NCBI GenBank assembly: GCA_022710975.1
Contig: JAKLGA010000002.1
Location: 310,001 to 374,000 of the forward strand
Direction: 5' to 3'
Source: Myxococcota bacterium
GTDB taxonomy: Bacteria > Myxococcota > B64-G9
Length of the DNA stretch: 64,000 bases
This document shows positions 51,147 through 60,154 of this stretch, one piece after another; the stretch's first letter is position 1; every line of letters starts with the position of its first letter. The position numbers and the translations under genes are program-made. The notes beneath the pieces are model-generated. The model was not told the DNA's origin. It was given only the letters and a program-made list of their open reading frames with translations, and made no database searches.

Positions 51147-52655
51147 CTAGAGGAAGAGGGCCTTGACGAAGGCCTCGGCCTGGAAGGGCCGCAGGTCCTC
51201 GACGCCCTCGCCGATGCCGATGTAGCGCACCGGGATGCCGAAGGTGTCGGCGATGCCGATCACCACCCCGCCCTTGGCGGTTCCGTCGAGCTTGGTCAGC
51301 ACGATGCCGGTCAGACTGAGGGCCTGGTGGAACTCCTTGGCCTGGTTGATGGCGTTCTGGCCCGTGGTGGCGTCGAGCACCAGCCACACGTGGTGCGGGG
51401 CGCCCTCCATGGCCTTGCCGCACACGCGCTGGATCTTGCGCAGCTCCTCCACCAGGTTGACCTTGGTGTGCAGCCGGCCGGCCGTGTCGGCCAGCACCAG
51501 GTCCGCGCCCTGGCTCCGGGCGGCGCTGATGGCGTTGAACACGACCGCGCCCGGATCGCTGCCGTCCTGGCCGCGGATGACCTGGGTGCCCGAGCGCTGC
51601 CCCCAGACCTGGAGCTGCTCGGCCGCGGCGGCGCGGAAGGTGTCGCCGGCCGCCAGCACCACCCGCTTGCCGTCCCGGGCGAAGCGCTGGGCCAGCTTGC
51701 CGATGGTGGTGGTCTTGCCCGTGCCGTTGACCCCCACCAGCAGCACCACCTCCGGCTTGTGGGCGGCGAAGTCGAGCGGCGGCGCGGGCAGGTCCAGCAT
51801 GGCGCGGATGCGCTCCTTGAGGGCCTGCAGCAGCATGCGGGGATCCCCGCGCTCCTTGCGGCCGATCTCCTTCTGCAGGAACTCGAGCAGCTTCTGGGCG
51901 GTGCGCACGCCGATGTCGGCGGTGAACAGGATCTCCTCGATCTCCTCCACCTGGTCTTCGCTGAGCGCGCCGCGCCCGAACATCGAGGTCAGCCGGCTGA
52001 CGAAGCCGGAGCGGGTGGCGCTGAGGCCCTCCTCCAGGCTGCGGGGCGGCCCCTCCACGACCGGGGCCGGGGCAGGCTTCTCCACGACCGGGGCCGGGGC
52101 AGGCTCCTCCGCGGCCGGAGCCGGGGCAGGCTTCTCCACGACCGGCGCCGGGGCAGGCTCTTCGCCTGCCGGTCCTTCCTCTTCGCCGGCCCCTCCTTCA
52201 CCCTCCAAGAACTCTTCTTCCTCGTCCTCGGCCCCCATGTCGCGCAGCGCGCGGAGCTTGGCCTCGTGCTGGCGCTGGAGCTCCTCGTCCACGTCGCCGC
52301 GCTCGTCGCGGCGGGTCTGCGCGCGCTCGAGCAGCTCCTCCTGGACGCTGGTCGAGGGCTCCTCCGGCCCCTCTTCCTCTTCTTCGTCCGCCTCCTCCGC
52401 GGTGCGCCGCCGCGCCTCGGCCCACAGCCGGGCGGTGCGGGCGGCCTCGGCCTGGTCCTCGGGCACATCGCGGAAGCGCGCGCCCTTGCCGCGCAGCGCC
52501 TTGCGCACGAAGGCCAGGATCAGCCAGCCGAAGAACAGCACCACCAGGGCGAGCCCGAGGATCGCGGCCCAGTCGCCGCCGGATTCGTCGGCAGCCTTGG
52601 CGGCCTCGGGGGCCGAGGCCAGGAGGCGCAGCATCTCGTTCGTGGTCCAGCTCAT
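51147..52655 (-). CDS. ftsY: Signal recognition particle receptor FtsY
   Basis: FtsY is the membrane receptor that docks the signal recognition particle and delivers ribosomes to SecYEG, using GTP. The 502-aa protein has an N-terminal membrane span (about 28-50; WAAILGLALVVLFFGWLIL), an acidic Glu-rich region (about 85-160), a Pro-Ala-rich repeat linker (about 163-205), an N-domain helix bundle and the G-domain. G-domain motifs are GVNGTGKTTTIGKLA (about 305), DTAGRLHTK (about 388) and TKLDGTAKGG (about 454). The true N-terminal transmembrane anchor is not present in E. coli FtsY but is seen in some other bacteria. Confidence 0.97.
   Translation of the reverse strand: MSWTTNEMLRLLASAPEAAKAADESGGDWAAILGLALVVLFFGWLILAFVRKALRGKGARFRDVPEDQAEAARTARLWAEARRRTAEEADEEEEEGPEEPSTSVQEELLERAQTRRDERGDVDEELQRQHEAKLRALRDMGAEDEEEEFLEGEGGAGEEEGPAGEEPAPAPVVEKPAPAPAAEEPAPAPVVEKPAPAPVVEGPPRSLEEGLSATRSGFVSRLTSMFGRGALSEDQVEEIEEILFTADIGVRTAQKLLEFLQKEIGRKERGDPRMLLQALKERIRAMLDLPAPPLDFAAHKPEVVLLVGVNGTGKTTTIGKLAQRFARDGKRVVLAAGDTFRAAAAEQLQVWGQRSGTQVIRGQDGSDPGAVVFNAISAARSQGADLVLADTAGRLHTKVNLVEELRKIQRVCGKAMEGAPHHVWLVLDATTGQNAINQAKEFHQALSLTGIVLTKLDGTAKGGVVIGIADTFGIPVRYIGIGEGVEDLRPFQAEAFVKALFL
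52056..52163. repeat. Four 27-bp tandem repeats in ftsY
   Basis: Four imperfect copies of a 27-bp unit encode the 9-residue linker repeat PAPVVEKPA (variants with AAE). Length polymorphism between strains is expected. Confidence 0.85.
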
Positions 52656-52798
52656 CGTCTCGCTCCCGGACGTGTGCGGGCGGAGAAATTAGCATCCGCG
52701 CCAGGCCCAGACAAGGGATTTGGCGAGGCCCGGTTGCTTCCGGAGGAGCGCCGTACGACAATGTGCCAGGGCCGCCAGGGGCGGCCCTGGAGGCCCCG

Positions 52799-54130
52799 AT
52801 GAGGAAGCTCCCGTGCCTGTGGCTGGCGGTGGCGTGGCTGGGCTGGGCGATCTCCGCCTGCGACAGCGGCGGGGGCGCCGAGGACGCCAGCGATGGCTTC
52901 ACCCAGGACGGCGCCGCGGACGGGGACGGCGATCAGGGCGAGGATGACAGCGGAGTGGTCGACGACGACGGCGGTGAGGTGGACGACGACAGCGGCCAGA
53001 CGGAGGACGACGGCGGCCAGGGAGAGGACGGTAGCGATCCACAGACAGGAGATGGCACCGACGCCGCCATCGAAGATGGTGACGGCGACGAGCCCGAGGA
53101 CGATGGCGGTCCTGCGGACGACGAGGGCCAGGCCGAGGACGAGGGCGCGGTGATCGGTCCCCTGGCGGGCTGCGTCGAGGGCGACTTCTTCCCCTTTCAC
53201 GGAGATCTGCACGCCCACTCGACCCAGTCCGACGGGGACGATGATCCCGAGACCGCCTTCCTGTGGGCCCGCGACGAGGCCCACCTGGACATCTTCGCCC
53301 TGACCGACCACATGGAGCAGTTCATCTGGCCGCTGACCGAGTGGGGGGACTGCAAGGACCTCGCGGACAGCTTCTACGCCCCGGGCAGCTTCGTGGCGCT
53401 GTGCGGGTTCGAGTTCGCCACGGCCTGGTTCGGCCTGAGCGGGCACAACAACGTGTTCTTCTCGGCCGACCTGTTCAACCAGCTCAGCGACATCTCCGGG
53501 TTCTACGACCAGCTCGCGGCCTGCGACACGTGCATCGGCCAGTTCAACCACCCCGGCGACTCGTCCGGGCACAACTGGAACGACTTCGAATTCCACGCCG
53601 GAGCGGGCAGGAACCTGGCCATGATGGAGTTCAACACCGACGGCGACGCCTGGGGCATGTTCTTCCAGGCCCTGGATGTGGGCTGGCACCTGTCGCCCCA
53701 GTACAACACGGACCGCCACGGCACCTACGCCGGCGCCAACTACCAGCGCACCAGCGGGTTCTTCCTGCGCGAGGCCACCCGCGAGGAGCTGTACGACGCC
53801 ATGCTGCACCGGCGGACCTTCATGAGCCACGACCGGAACTCGAGCATCGCCCTGAAGGCCGGCAGCTGCTGGATGGGCTCGCGCCTGAGCGGGGTCGTCA
53901 CCCTGCCGCTCACGGTCGAGGTCCAGGACGACGACGCGGGCGAGGGTTTCGCCAGCGTCGAGTTCTTCGGGCCCTCGCAGCAGCTCATCCACACCACCGA
54001 CTGCGCCGGGGCCAACCCGTGCACCGCCACCTACGACTACCTGGTGGTGGGTCGGACCTTCGTGGTCGCCCGGGCCACCCAGGCGGACGGCGACCTGCTG
54101 ATCTCCGCCCCGATCTGGGCCCAGCCCTAG
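52799..54130 (+). CDS. PHP-domain phosphoesterase-like lipoprotein
   Basis: GGAGG lies 6 nt before the ATG at 52799. The signal ends AISACDSGG, a lipobox. A very acidic Asp/Glu/Gly spacer (about 25-120) is followed by a PHP domain (about 130-340), starting FHGDLHAHSTQSDG (metal-binding HxH) and AHLDIFALTDHMEQF. It has further His/Asp ligands in GQFNHPGDSS, and a C-terminal beta-sandwich (about 350-443). PHP proteins are metal-dependent phosphoesterases, similar to the CehA/McbA-like lineage. The substrate is not known. The next gene follows 8 nt later. Confidence 0.85.
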   Translation: MRKLPCLWLAVAWLGWAISACDSGGGAEDASDGFTQDGAADGDGDQGEDDSGVVDDDGGEVDDDSGQTEDDGGQGEDGSDPQTGDGTDAAIEDGDGDEPEDDGGPADDEGQAEDEGAVIGPLAGCVEGDFFPFHGDLHAHSTQSDGDDDPETAFLWARDEAHLDIFALTDHMEQFIWPLTEWGDCKDLADSFYAPGSFVALCGFEFATAWFGLSGHNNVFFSADLFNQLSDISGFYDQLAACDTCIGQFNHPGDSSGHNWNDFEFHAGAGRNLAMMEFNTDGDAWGMFFQALDVGWHLSPQYNTDRHGTYAGANYQRTSGFFLREATREELYDAMLHRRTFMSHDRNSSIALKAGSCWMGSRLSGVVTLPLTVEVQDDDAGEGFASVEFFGPSQQLIHTTDCAGANPCTATYDYLVVGRTFVVARATQADGDLLISAPIWAQP

Positions 54131-54138
54131 GAGCCGGG

Positions 54139-55275
54139 ATGCGCGCGCTCACCCTCGCCTGTGGTCTTCTGCTCGTTTGTGGGTCAGGTGGGTGCGGATC
54201 GGGCGAGGGCGGCGGGGGCGGCTGGCCGCCCGACAGGTTCGGCCCCCACCAGGTCGGCTTCCGCATGCTCGAGCTCTGGGACGCCGCCCGCGCTCGGCCG
54301 GTCACCACCGCCCTGTGGTACCCGGCCCCGCGGCCGGGCGCCGGGGCGGTGCGCGCGAACTACCTGGCCATCCTCGAGGGGCGCGCCTACGAGGGCGTCC
54401 CCGCGGCCGTGGCGGACGGGCCGTTCCCCCTGGTCATGTTCTCCCACGGCAACCAGGGGGTCGCGGTCCAGTCCCCCAGCCTGTGCGAGCACCTGGCCTC
54501 CCAGGGTTTCGTGGTGGCCGCCCCGACCCACGCGGGCAACACCATCGTCGACAGCCCCTCGGCCGAGGAGATGGCCGCGGCCGCCCTGGCCCGCCCCCTG
54601 GATGTGGCCTTCGCCCTGGCAGAGACCCTGGCGATCGGCGCGGAGCCGGGCTCCGACCTCCACGGCCTCGTCGACCCCGATCGCCTGGGGGTGATGGGCC
54701 ACAGCTTCGGCGGCTACACCACCCTCGTCCTGGCCGGAGGCCGGGTGGACGTGGACGCCGCCCAGGCGCGCTGCGCGGCCGGCGTCCCGAACGACGTGTT
54801 CTGCCCGGCCATCGCCCACCTGCCCGCGGGCAGCACGCTCGCACGGCCGGACGGCCTGCCCCGCTTCGCGGCCGCCCTGGCGCTCGCGCCCGGCTCCTGG
54901 GGCGCCTTCGGAGACGACGGGCTCGCGGGCGTGGACGCGCCGACCCTGGTCATGGGCGGCACCCACGACGAGTTCACCCTCCAGGACACCCTGCCGATCT
55001 ACGCCGGGCTGCCGCCGCCCAAGGCCCTGGTCGACCTCGAGGGCGCCGGGCACATGGCCTTCACCGACCTGTGCCGCATGGAGCTCCCGGTGCCCGAGCT
55101 CCAGGCCATGTGCGACCCGGCCACCCACCTGGACATGGCCCGCGGCTTCGAGCTCATCCACGCCTTCGCCGCGCGCTTCCTGCGCTCCCAGCTCGGAGGC
55201 GAGCCAGCGCTGGCCGACGGGCTGGCGGAGTCCCCGGACTGGCCCGAGGCGCACGTCGAGCGAGAGGGGATCTGA
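54139..55275 (+). CDS. Alpha/beta-hydrolase lipoprotein
   Basis: AGGAG precedes the ATG at 54139; the signal ends GSGGCGSGE, a lipobox. The 378-aa protein resembles dienelactone-hydrolase/PAF-acetylhydrolase-like esterases. It has an oxyanion-type FPLVMFSHGNQG, the nucleophile elbow GVMGHSFGGYT (Ser189), an acid strand TLVMGGTHDEF and a catalytic-His candidate in EGAGHMAFTD. It is likely a surface or periplasmic esterase. It is co-transcribed with the PHP-domain gene (8-nt gap). Confidence 0.87.
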   Translation: MRALTLACGLLLVCGSGGCGSGEGGGGGWPPDRFGPHQVGFRMLELWDAARARPVTTALWYPAPRPGAGAVRANYLAILEGRAYEGVPAAVADGPFPLVMFSHGNQGVAVQSPSLCEHLASQGFVVAAPTHAGNTIVDSPSAEEMAAAALARPLDVAFALAETLAIGAEPGSDLHGLVDPDRLGVMGHSFGGYTTLVLAGGRVDVDAAQARCAAGVPNDVFCPAIAHLPAGSTLARPDGLPRFAAALALAPGSWGAFGDDGLAGVDAPTLVMGGTHDEFTLQDTLPIYAGLPPPKALVDLEGAGHMAFTDLCRMELPVPELQAMCDPATHLDMARGFELIHAFAARFLRSQLGGEPALADGLAESPDWPEAHVEREGI

Positions 55276-55306
55276 GGCCACCGGAGGGCGGGCCGGAGAC
55301 CCTCCC

Positions 55307-56434
55307 CTACCTGGCGGTCTTCCGCATCTGCGCGAGGATGTCCTTGTAGCGCGGGTCGGAGCGGAGCGCGCCGAGGTCCTCGTCCGCCTCGAGCACGTCG
55401 GGCTGGACGAAGCCGTTCAGCGCGGCGATGTGCAGGTAGCGGAAGGCCATGTTGGCCTTGCGCTGCAGCGCGTAGATGCAGGCCATGTTGTAGTAGGCGT
55501 CCGAGAAGTTGGCGTCCACCTCGAGGGCCTTCTTGTACCACTCCAGCGCGGCCTCGTAGTCGTGGCGCGCGTAGTAGGTGACCCCCACGCCGTTCAGCGC
55601 CTCGGGCCGGGTGGGGTCGAGCTCGCTGGCGGCCAGGAAGCTCTTGCGGGCCCGCTCGAACTGGCCGGTCTGCAGGAAACCCGCGCCGCTCTCCATGGCC
55701 GAGCGCCAGGTGCCCTCGTTCTGCGCGTACTTGGCGGGATCGGGCTTCTCCACCTCGGCCACCAGGGCCTGGCCGCTCTCGTCCTTGGGCTCCTCGCCGG
55801 CCGGATCGCCGGGCGGTGGCTCGACCGGGCCGCCCTCGGCGGTGCCGGCGTCGGGCGCGGGTTCGGCCACGGCGGTGCCGGCGTCGGGCGCGGGCTCGGC
55901 CACGGCCGTGCCGGCGTCGGGCGCGGGCTCGGCCACGGCCGTGCCGGCGTCGGGCGCGGGCTCCGCCACGCCGGCGTCGGGCGCGGGCGGCTTGACCGGG
56001 ACGGGGGGCTTCCTGGGCTGGGGCCTCACCTTGCGGAGCACGACGCCGTCCTTGTTGCCCTTGCCGCCCACCTGGCAGCCCTCGCCCGCCTTGAAGTGGG
56101 CCGCGCCCGAGAGCACCCTGCCCTCGCGCGCCACCAGCATGACCATGGGGGCCCAGCCGTCGCCCTGGCAGCCCTTGCCCTTGAGGCAGTAGCGCATCTT
56201 GCCCGCCAGGCTGTCCTCGAGCAGCACGCCGGAGAACACCTCGTCGCCCTTCTTGAAGGGGCACACGGCGCACCTGGCGGACACCTTGCCCACCACCTTG
56301 GCGCCGGTCTGCTTGAGCTCCAGCAGCCCCAGCGGGCTCCAGAAGGGCCCCGAGACCTTGAGCCCCTGGGCCCGGGCGATCGCCGGGGCCACGAGCGCGC
56401 ACACCAGCGCCGAGACGAGCAGGAATCTACGCAT
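55307..56434 (-). CDS. Exported TPR protein with a Pro-Ala-rich linker
   Basis: GGAGG and GAGGAG lie just before the ATG at 56434. A Sec signal peptide (ending AIARAQG) is followed by a small Cys-containing domain (about 25-130; CAVCPFKKGDEVFSG, GEGCQVGGKGNKDG). A linker with four copies of AEPAPDAGTAV (about 150-200) leads to TPR repeats (about 240-330; EALNGVGVTYYARHDYEAAL, DAYYNMACIYALQRKANMAF) and a C-terminal tail of the kind seen in bacterial TPR proteins (LEADEDLGALRSDPRYKDIL). A periplasmic scaffold role is inferred. It lies 65 nt after the cyclic-nucleotide-binding gene. Confidence 0.83.
   Translation of the reverse strand: MRRFLLVSALVCALVAPAIARAQGLKVSGPFWSPLGLLELKQTGAKVVGKVSARCAVCPFKKGDEVFSGVLLEDSLAGKMRYCLKGKGCQGDGWAPMVMLVAREGRVLSGAAHFKAGEGCQVGGKGNKDGVVLRKVRPQPRKPPVPVKPPAPDAGVAEPAPDAGTAVAEPAPDAGTAVAEPAPDAGTAVAEPAPDAGTAEGGPVEPPPGDPAGEEPKDESGQALVAEVEKPDPAKYAQNEGTWRSAMESGAGFLQTGQFERARKSFLAASELDPTRPEALNGVGVTYYARHDYEAALEWYKKALEVDANFSDAYYNMACIYALQRKANMAFRYLHIAALNGFVQPDVLEADEDLGALRSDPRYKDILAQMRKTAR
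55841..55973. repeat. Four 33-bp tandem repeats in the TPR gene
   Basis: About four copies of a 33-bp unit encode AEPAPDAGTAV in the flexible linker; copies are nearly identical, suggesting recent slippage. Confidence 0.85.
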
Positions 56435-56499
56435 GGCTCCTCGACCTCCCGACCCACCCCTGCCCCGCCCCGTTCCGACGGGCCGGACAGGGAGTTGGT

Positions 56500-56988
56500 T
56501 CATCCCTTGCCCGCGAGCGCCTTGGCGATGGTGTCCTGGGCGCGGGCCCTCATCATGGCCTCCATGAGCTTCCTGAGCTTCGGGTTGGCCGCCAGCAAGG
56601 GCTCCAGCTCCGTCCGCCCGAACAGCACGAGCTCGCAGGGCTCCACGGCCCGCACGCTGGCCGTGCGGGGTTTGCCCAGCAGGAAGCCCACCTCGCCGAA
56701 GATGGCCCCCCGCGCGAGGTGACCGAGCTCCAGCCGGCCGCGCGGCCCCTGGCCCCACACCTCGACCGAGCCGGAGTAAACCAGGAACAGCACGTCCCCG
56801 GGCTCGCCCTCGCGCAGGATCACCTCCCCGGCCGCGCAGCGCAGCAGGCGCCCGGCGCGGAAGAGCAGATCCAGCTCCTCCCGCTTCAGCCCCTTGAACA
56901 GCACCTGCTTCTCCAGGAAGGCGCACACCGGGAGCAGCCCCGACAGGGGCCGGGCCGTCGTCAGATCGGCTTTCTTCTCCGCGCTCAT
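56500..56988 (-). CDS. Cyclic-nucleotide-binding domain protein
   Basis: The 162-aa protein is one cNMP-binding domain of the CRP/FNR fold (about 30-145): GEVILREGEPGDVLFLVYSG, ARGAIFGEVGFLLGKPRTAS (phosphate-binding cassette FGE...PRTAS) and a C-terminal helix. There is no helix-turn-helix, kinase or channel domain, so it is probably a stand-alone effector or regulator. The cassette could bind cAMP, cGMP or another ligand. Its position upstream of the exported TPR protein on the same strand suggests one transcript. Confidence 0.88.
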   Translation of the reverse strand: MSAEKKADLTTARPLSGLLPVCAFLEKQVLFKGLKREELDLLFRAGRLLRCAAGEVILREGEPGDVLFLVYSGSVEVWGQGPRGRLELGHLARGAIFGEVGFLLGKPRTASVRAVEPCELVLFGRTELEPLLAANPKLRKLMEAMMRARAQDTIAKALAGKG

Positions 56989-57040
56989 GCTCAGCTCATG
57001 GGTACCAGACCAGGGCGCCGCCGGGCAAGCGACTGCGTCC

Positions 57041-58354
57041 TCAGGGGGTCCGGCCGAACACGCGCCCGAGGATGTCGTCCACGCGGGCCAGCAGGCGGGC
57101 CTCGTCGAAGGCCGCCTCCAGCGCCTCGCGCCCCACCAGCCCGACCACCTCGGCGTCCGCCAGCAGGAGCTCGCGCAGCGTCCCCCGCCCCTCCCAGGCC
57201 GCCAGGGCGTGGCGCTGGACCAGCCCGTAGGCCCGCTCGCGCTCCACCCCGGCCTGGACGATCTTCAGCAGGACGCTCTGGCTGAACACCAGCCCGCGGG
57301 TGAGCTCGAGGTTCGCGCGCATGCGCTCCGGGTGCACCTCCAGGCCGCGCACGATGCGGGTCATGCGCTCCAGGGCGTAGTCGGCGAGCGCGGTGGCGTC
57401 CGGGCCGATCACCCGCTCGACCGACGAGTGGGAGATGTCCCGCTCGTGCCACAGGGCCACGTCCTCGAGGGCCGCCCCGGCGTAGGCCCGCAGCAGCCGG
57501 GCCACCCCGGTCAGGTTCTCGCAGCCGATCGGGTTCTTCTTGTGGGGCATGGCCGAGGAGCCGCGCTGGCCCTTGCCGAAGGGCTCGGCGGCCTCGCCCA
57601 CCTCGGTGCGCTGCAGGTGGCGGAGGTTGATGGCCATCTTCTCCAGGCTGGCGCCCAGGTTGGCCAGCGCCGAGAAGAGCTCCGCGTGCCGATCGCGCTG
57701 CACCACCTGGTTGGAGACGGGCTCGAAGGCGAGCCCCAGCCGGGCGCAGACCGCCTCCTCCACCGCCGGCGGCAGGTGGGCGAAGGTGCCCACCGCGCCC
57801 GACAGCTTGCCCACCGCGACCGCCTTGCGGCCGGCCTCGAGCCGCGCGCGCTGGCGGCCCAGCTCCTCCCACCACAGGGCCAGCACCAGGCCGAAGGTGG
57901 TCGGCTCGGCGTGGATGCCGTGGGTGCGGCCCACCATGACCGTGTGCCGGTGGCGCTCGGCCTGCTCGCGCACGGCCACCCGCAGGCCGTCGAGCCCCGC
58001 CAGCAGCCGATCGCAGGCCGCGGCGAGCTGCAGCCCGAGCGCCGTGTCCAGCACGTCGGAGGAGGTCATGCCCAGGTGCAGGTAGCGGGCGTCGGGCCCC
58101 AGGCGCCGCTCCACGTGGGTCAGGAAGGCGATCACGTCGTGGCGGGTCTCGGCCTCGATGGCCTCGATCGCCCGGGCGTCCTGGGCCGTGAGCTGCCAGC
58201 GGCCGGCGCGGAGCCTGCGGGCCACCTCGGCCGGCACCAACCCCTGCGCGGCCATGGCCTCGGCGGCGGTGAGCTCAACCTCCAGCCAGAGCTGGTAGCG
58301 GCTCTCGTCGCTCCACAGGGCGCCCATCTCGGGCCGGGTGTACCTGGGGATCAA
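57041..58354 (-). CDS. purB: Adenylosuccinate lyase
   Basis: PurB splits SAICAR and adenylosuccinate with release of fumarate in purine synthesis. TTG at 58354 follows GAGGAGG, so the 437-aa protein starts (M)[20 protein letters not shown], typical for the family. Motifs: [35 protein letters not shown] and the signature [17 protein letters not shown]. The fumarase/aspartase-fold helices are complete. The family's usual start confirms TTG; longer frames add unrelated residues. It is not linked to purM here (54 kb apart). Confidence 0.97.
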   Translation of the reverse strand: MIPRYTRPEMGALWSDESRYQLWLEVELTAAEAMAAQGLVPAEVARRLRAGRWQLTAQDARAIEAIEAETRHDVIAFLTHVERRLGPDARYLHLGMTSSDVLDTALGLQLAAACDRLLAGLDGLRVAVREQAERHRHTVMVGRTHGIHAEPTTFGLVLALWWEELGRQRARLEAGRKAVAVGKLSGAVGTFAHLPPAVEEAVCARLGLAFEPVSNQVVQRDRHAELFSALANLGASLEKMAINLRHLQRTEVGEAAEPFGKGQRGSSAMPHKKNPIGCENLTGVARLLRAYAGAALEDVALWHERDISHSSVERVIGPDATALADYALERMTRIVRGLEVHPERMRANLELTRGLVFSQSVLLKIVQAGVERERAYGLVQRHALAAWEGRGTLRELLLADAEVVGLVGREALEAAFDEARLLARVDDILGRVFGRTP

Positions 58355-58451
58355 GGAGCACCTCCTCGCGTCGCGGCGCGGTCCGGGCCGCATTCTCCCC
58401 GCCCCCGATGGGGGAGTCAACGCGCCCGAGGAAGCCCGCCGGATCCGCGAG

Positions 58452-58481
58452 TTGACAAGGTGCGTCGAAGTCGGGAACAAT
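58452..58481 (+). promoter_or_regulatory. Sigma-70-type promoter of the SCP2/Fe-ADH operon
   Basis: TTGACA (58452-58457), an 18-nt spacer and AACAAT (58476-58481) predict a start near 58489, 36 nt before the first ATG. Confidence 0.55.
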
Positions 58482-58524
58482 GGCCCCCGAGACGCGCTCT
58501 GCCACCAACCAATGGGAGGGTCCC

Positions 58525-58947
58525 ATGTCACTGGATTTCCCGTCCGAGGCCTGGACCGCCGCCTACAAGGACGTCCTCAACAACGATCCCGGCTACAAGG
58601 TCGCGGGGGCGCCGTGGACCGCCGGGGCGCTCACCTTCGTGGTCAAGGCCGAGCCCTCGATCGGCCTCAAGGAGGACGTGTCCTTCATCCTCGACGTCCA
58701 CCAGGGCGTGTGCCGCGACGCGAAGATCTCCACCATGGAGGAGGGCGCCAAGCAGCCCTTCGTGATCACCGGCTCCTACGCCCAGTGGAAGTCGGTCATC
58801 AAGAAGGAGCTCGACCCGGTCAAGGCCATGATGCAGGGCAAGCTCAAGCTCAAGGGCAACCTGCCCATGATCGTCCGCAACGTGAAGGCCGCCCAGTCCC
58901 TGGTCGAGAACGCCTCGAAGATCGACACCCACTTCCTGGACGAGTGA
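58525..58947 (+). CDS. SCP2-like sterol/lipid-binding protein
   Basis: The 140-aa protein starts after GGGAGGG. It resembles the SCP-2 fold: SFILDVHQGVCRDAKISTME, FVITGSYAQWKSVIKKELD, MMQGKLKLKGNLPMIVRN. SCP2-like domains carry acyl or sterol lipids. It is the first gene of a three-gene operon with an iron-type alcohol dehydrogenase and a second SCP2-like protein, suggesting transfer of a lipid-type substrate. The ligand is not known. Confidence 0.82.
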   Translation: MSLDFPSEAWTAAYKDVLNNDPGYKVAGAPWTAGALTFVVKAEPSIGLKEDVSFILDVHQGVCRDAKISTMEEGAKQPFVITGSYAQWKSVIKKELDPVKAMMQGKLKLKGNLPMIVRNVKAAQSLVENASKIDTHFLDE

Positions 58948-58972
58948 CGGGAACCACCCGCAGGGGGTCGCC

Positions 58973-60139
58973 GTGAGCTACGACGCCGATCTGAGCTTCG
59001 TCTTCGCCCACACGCCCAAGGTCGTGTTCGGCGCCAGGGCCGCCGACAGCGTCGGCGATCTGGTCACCGAGCTGGGCGGCCAGCGGACGGTCATCGTCAC
59101 CGACGCCTTCCTGGCCGGCCAGACCGACCTGGTGAAGCGCCTCGGCAAGAGCCTGGGCGACCGCCTGGCGGGCGTGTTCAGCGGGGTGATCCCCGACCCC
59201 ACCGCGCCCTCGGTCGACGAGGGTGCGGCCTTCGCCCGGGAGCGCGGCGCCGATCTGCTCATCTCGCTCGGCGGCGGCTCGGCCATCGACACCGGCAAGG
59301 CCATGGCGGTCGTGCTGACCGAGGGCGGCAAGATCCTCGAGCACGAGGGCTACCACGCGCTGACCCGCCGGCTGACCCCGCACATCGCCGTGCCCACCAC
59401 GGCCGGCACCGGCTCGGAGATGACGCTGGTCACGGTCATCACCGACCCGGCCCGCGGGCAGAAGACCTTCGTGGGCAGCCACTTCCTGCACCCGGACGTG
59501 GCGCTGCTGGATCCGACCTTCACCACCGGCATGCCCGCCAGGCTGACGGCGGCCACGGGCATGGACGCCATGAGCCACGCGGTGGAGGCGCTCATCTCCA
59601 CGCTGCGGCAGCCGCTCTCGGACGCGGCCGCGCTGCAGGCCATCGAGCTGATCGCCACGCACCTGCCGCGCGCCCTGGCGCAGCCGGACGACCTGCACGC
59701 CCGGGGGCAGATGCTGCTGGCCGCCTGCCTGGCCGGCACGGCCTTCTCCAACGCCATGGTCAGCCTGAACCACGCCATGGCCCACAGCCTGGGGGCGCTC
59801 CACCACGTGCACCACGGCACGCTGAACGCGGCGCTCCTGCCGCACACCATGCGCTTCTTCGCCGCCGACGTGGGCGACCGCTTCACCCGCGTGGCCAGCG
59901 CGCTGGGGGGCGCGACCCGGGGCCTGGGCGACGAGGCGGCGGCCCGCCAGGCGGCGGATCTCATGCAGGCCTTCGTCCACCGGGTGGGCCTCACCACCCG
60001 CCTGGGCGAGCTGGGCGTGCCCGCCGAGAGCCTGCCCCAGGTGGCCGAGCTGTCCCTGTCGGACGGCTCCATCATCTACAGCCCGCGGCCGGTCATGGAC
60101 CCCGCGGAGATCGAGGCCCTGCTGCGGCAGGCCCACTGA
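58973..60139 (+). CDS. Iron-type alcohol dehydrogenase
   Basis: GTG 58973 begins a 388-aa NAD(P)-dependent alcohol dehydrogenase of the iron-containing family. Motifs: DLLISLGGGSAIDTGKA (nucleotide site), HIAVPTTAGTGSEMT, TAATGMDAMSHAVEALIS, and the metal-ligand segment NHAMAHSLGALHHVHHG with the conserved His residues. The family oxidises primary alcohols or reduces aldehydes; the substrate cannot be told. Its place between two SCP2-like genes suggests a long-chain or sterol-like substrate, though short-chain alcohols remain possible. Confidence 0.92.
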   Translation: MSYDADLSFVFAHTPKVVFGARAADSVGDLVTELGGQRTVIVTDAFLAGQTDLVKRLGKSLGDRLAGVFSGVIPDPTAPSVDEGAAFARERGADLLISLGGGSAIDTGKAMAVVLTEGGKILEHEGYHALTRRLTPHIAVPTTAGTGSEMTLVTVITDPARGQKTFVGSHFLHPDVALLDPTFTTGMPARLTAATGMDAMSHAVEALISTLRQPLSDAAALQAIELIATHLPRALAQPDDLHARGQMLLAACLAGTAFSNAMVSLNHAMAHSLGALHHVHHGTLNAALLPHTMRFFAADVGDRFTRVASALGGATRGLGDEAAARQAADLMQAFVHRVGLTTRLGELGVPAESLPQVAELSLSDGSIIYSPRPVMDPAEIEALLRQAH

Positions 60140-60154
60140 GCGAGGGAGAGAGTC

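Noticed and set aside
50826-51166. Small open frames on both strands in the smc-ftsY gap
   Set aside because: They are explained by the two inverted copies of the same repeat; no frame has a ribosome-binding site together with plausible protein composition.
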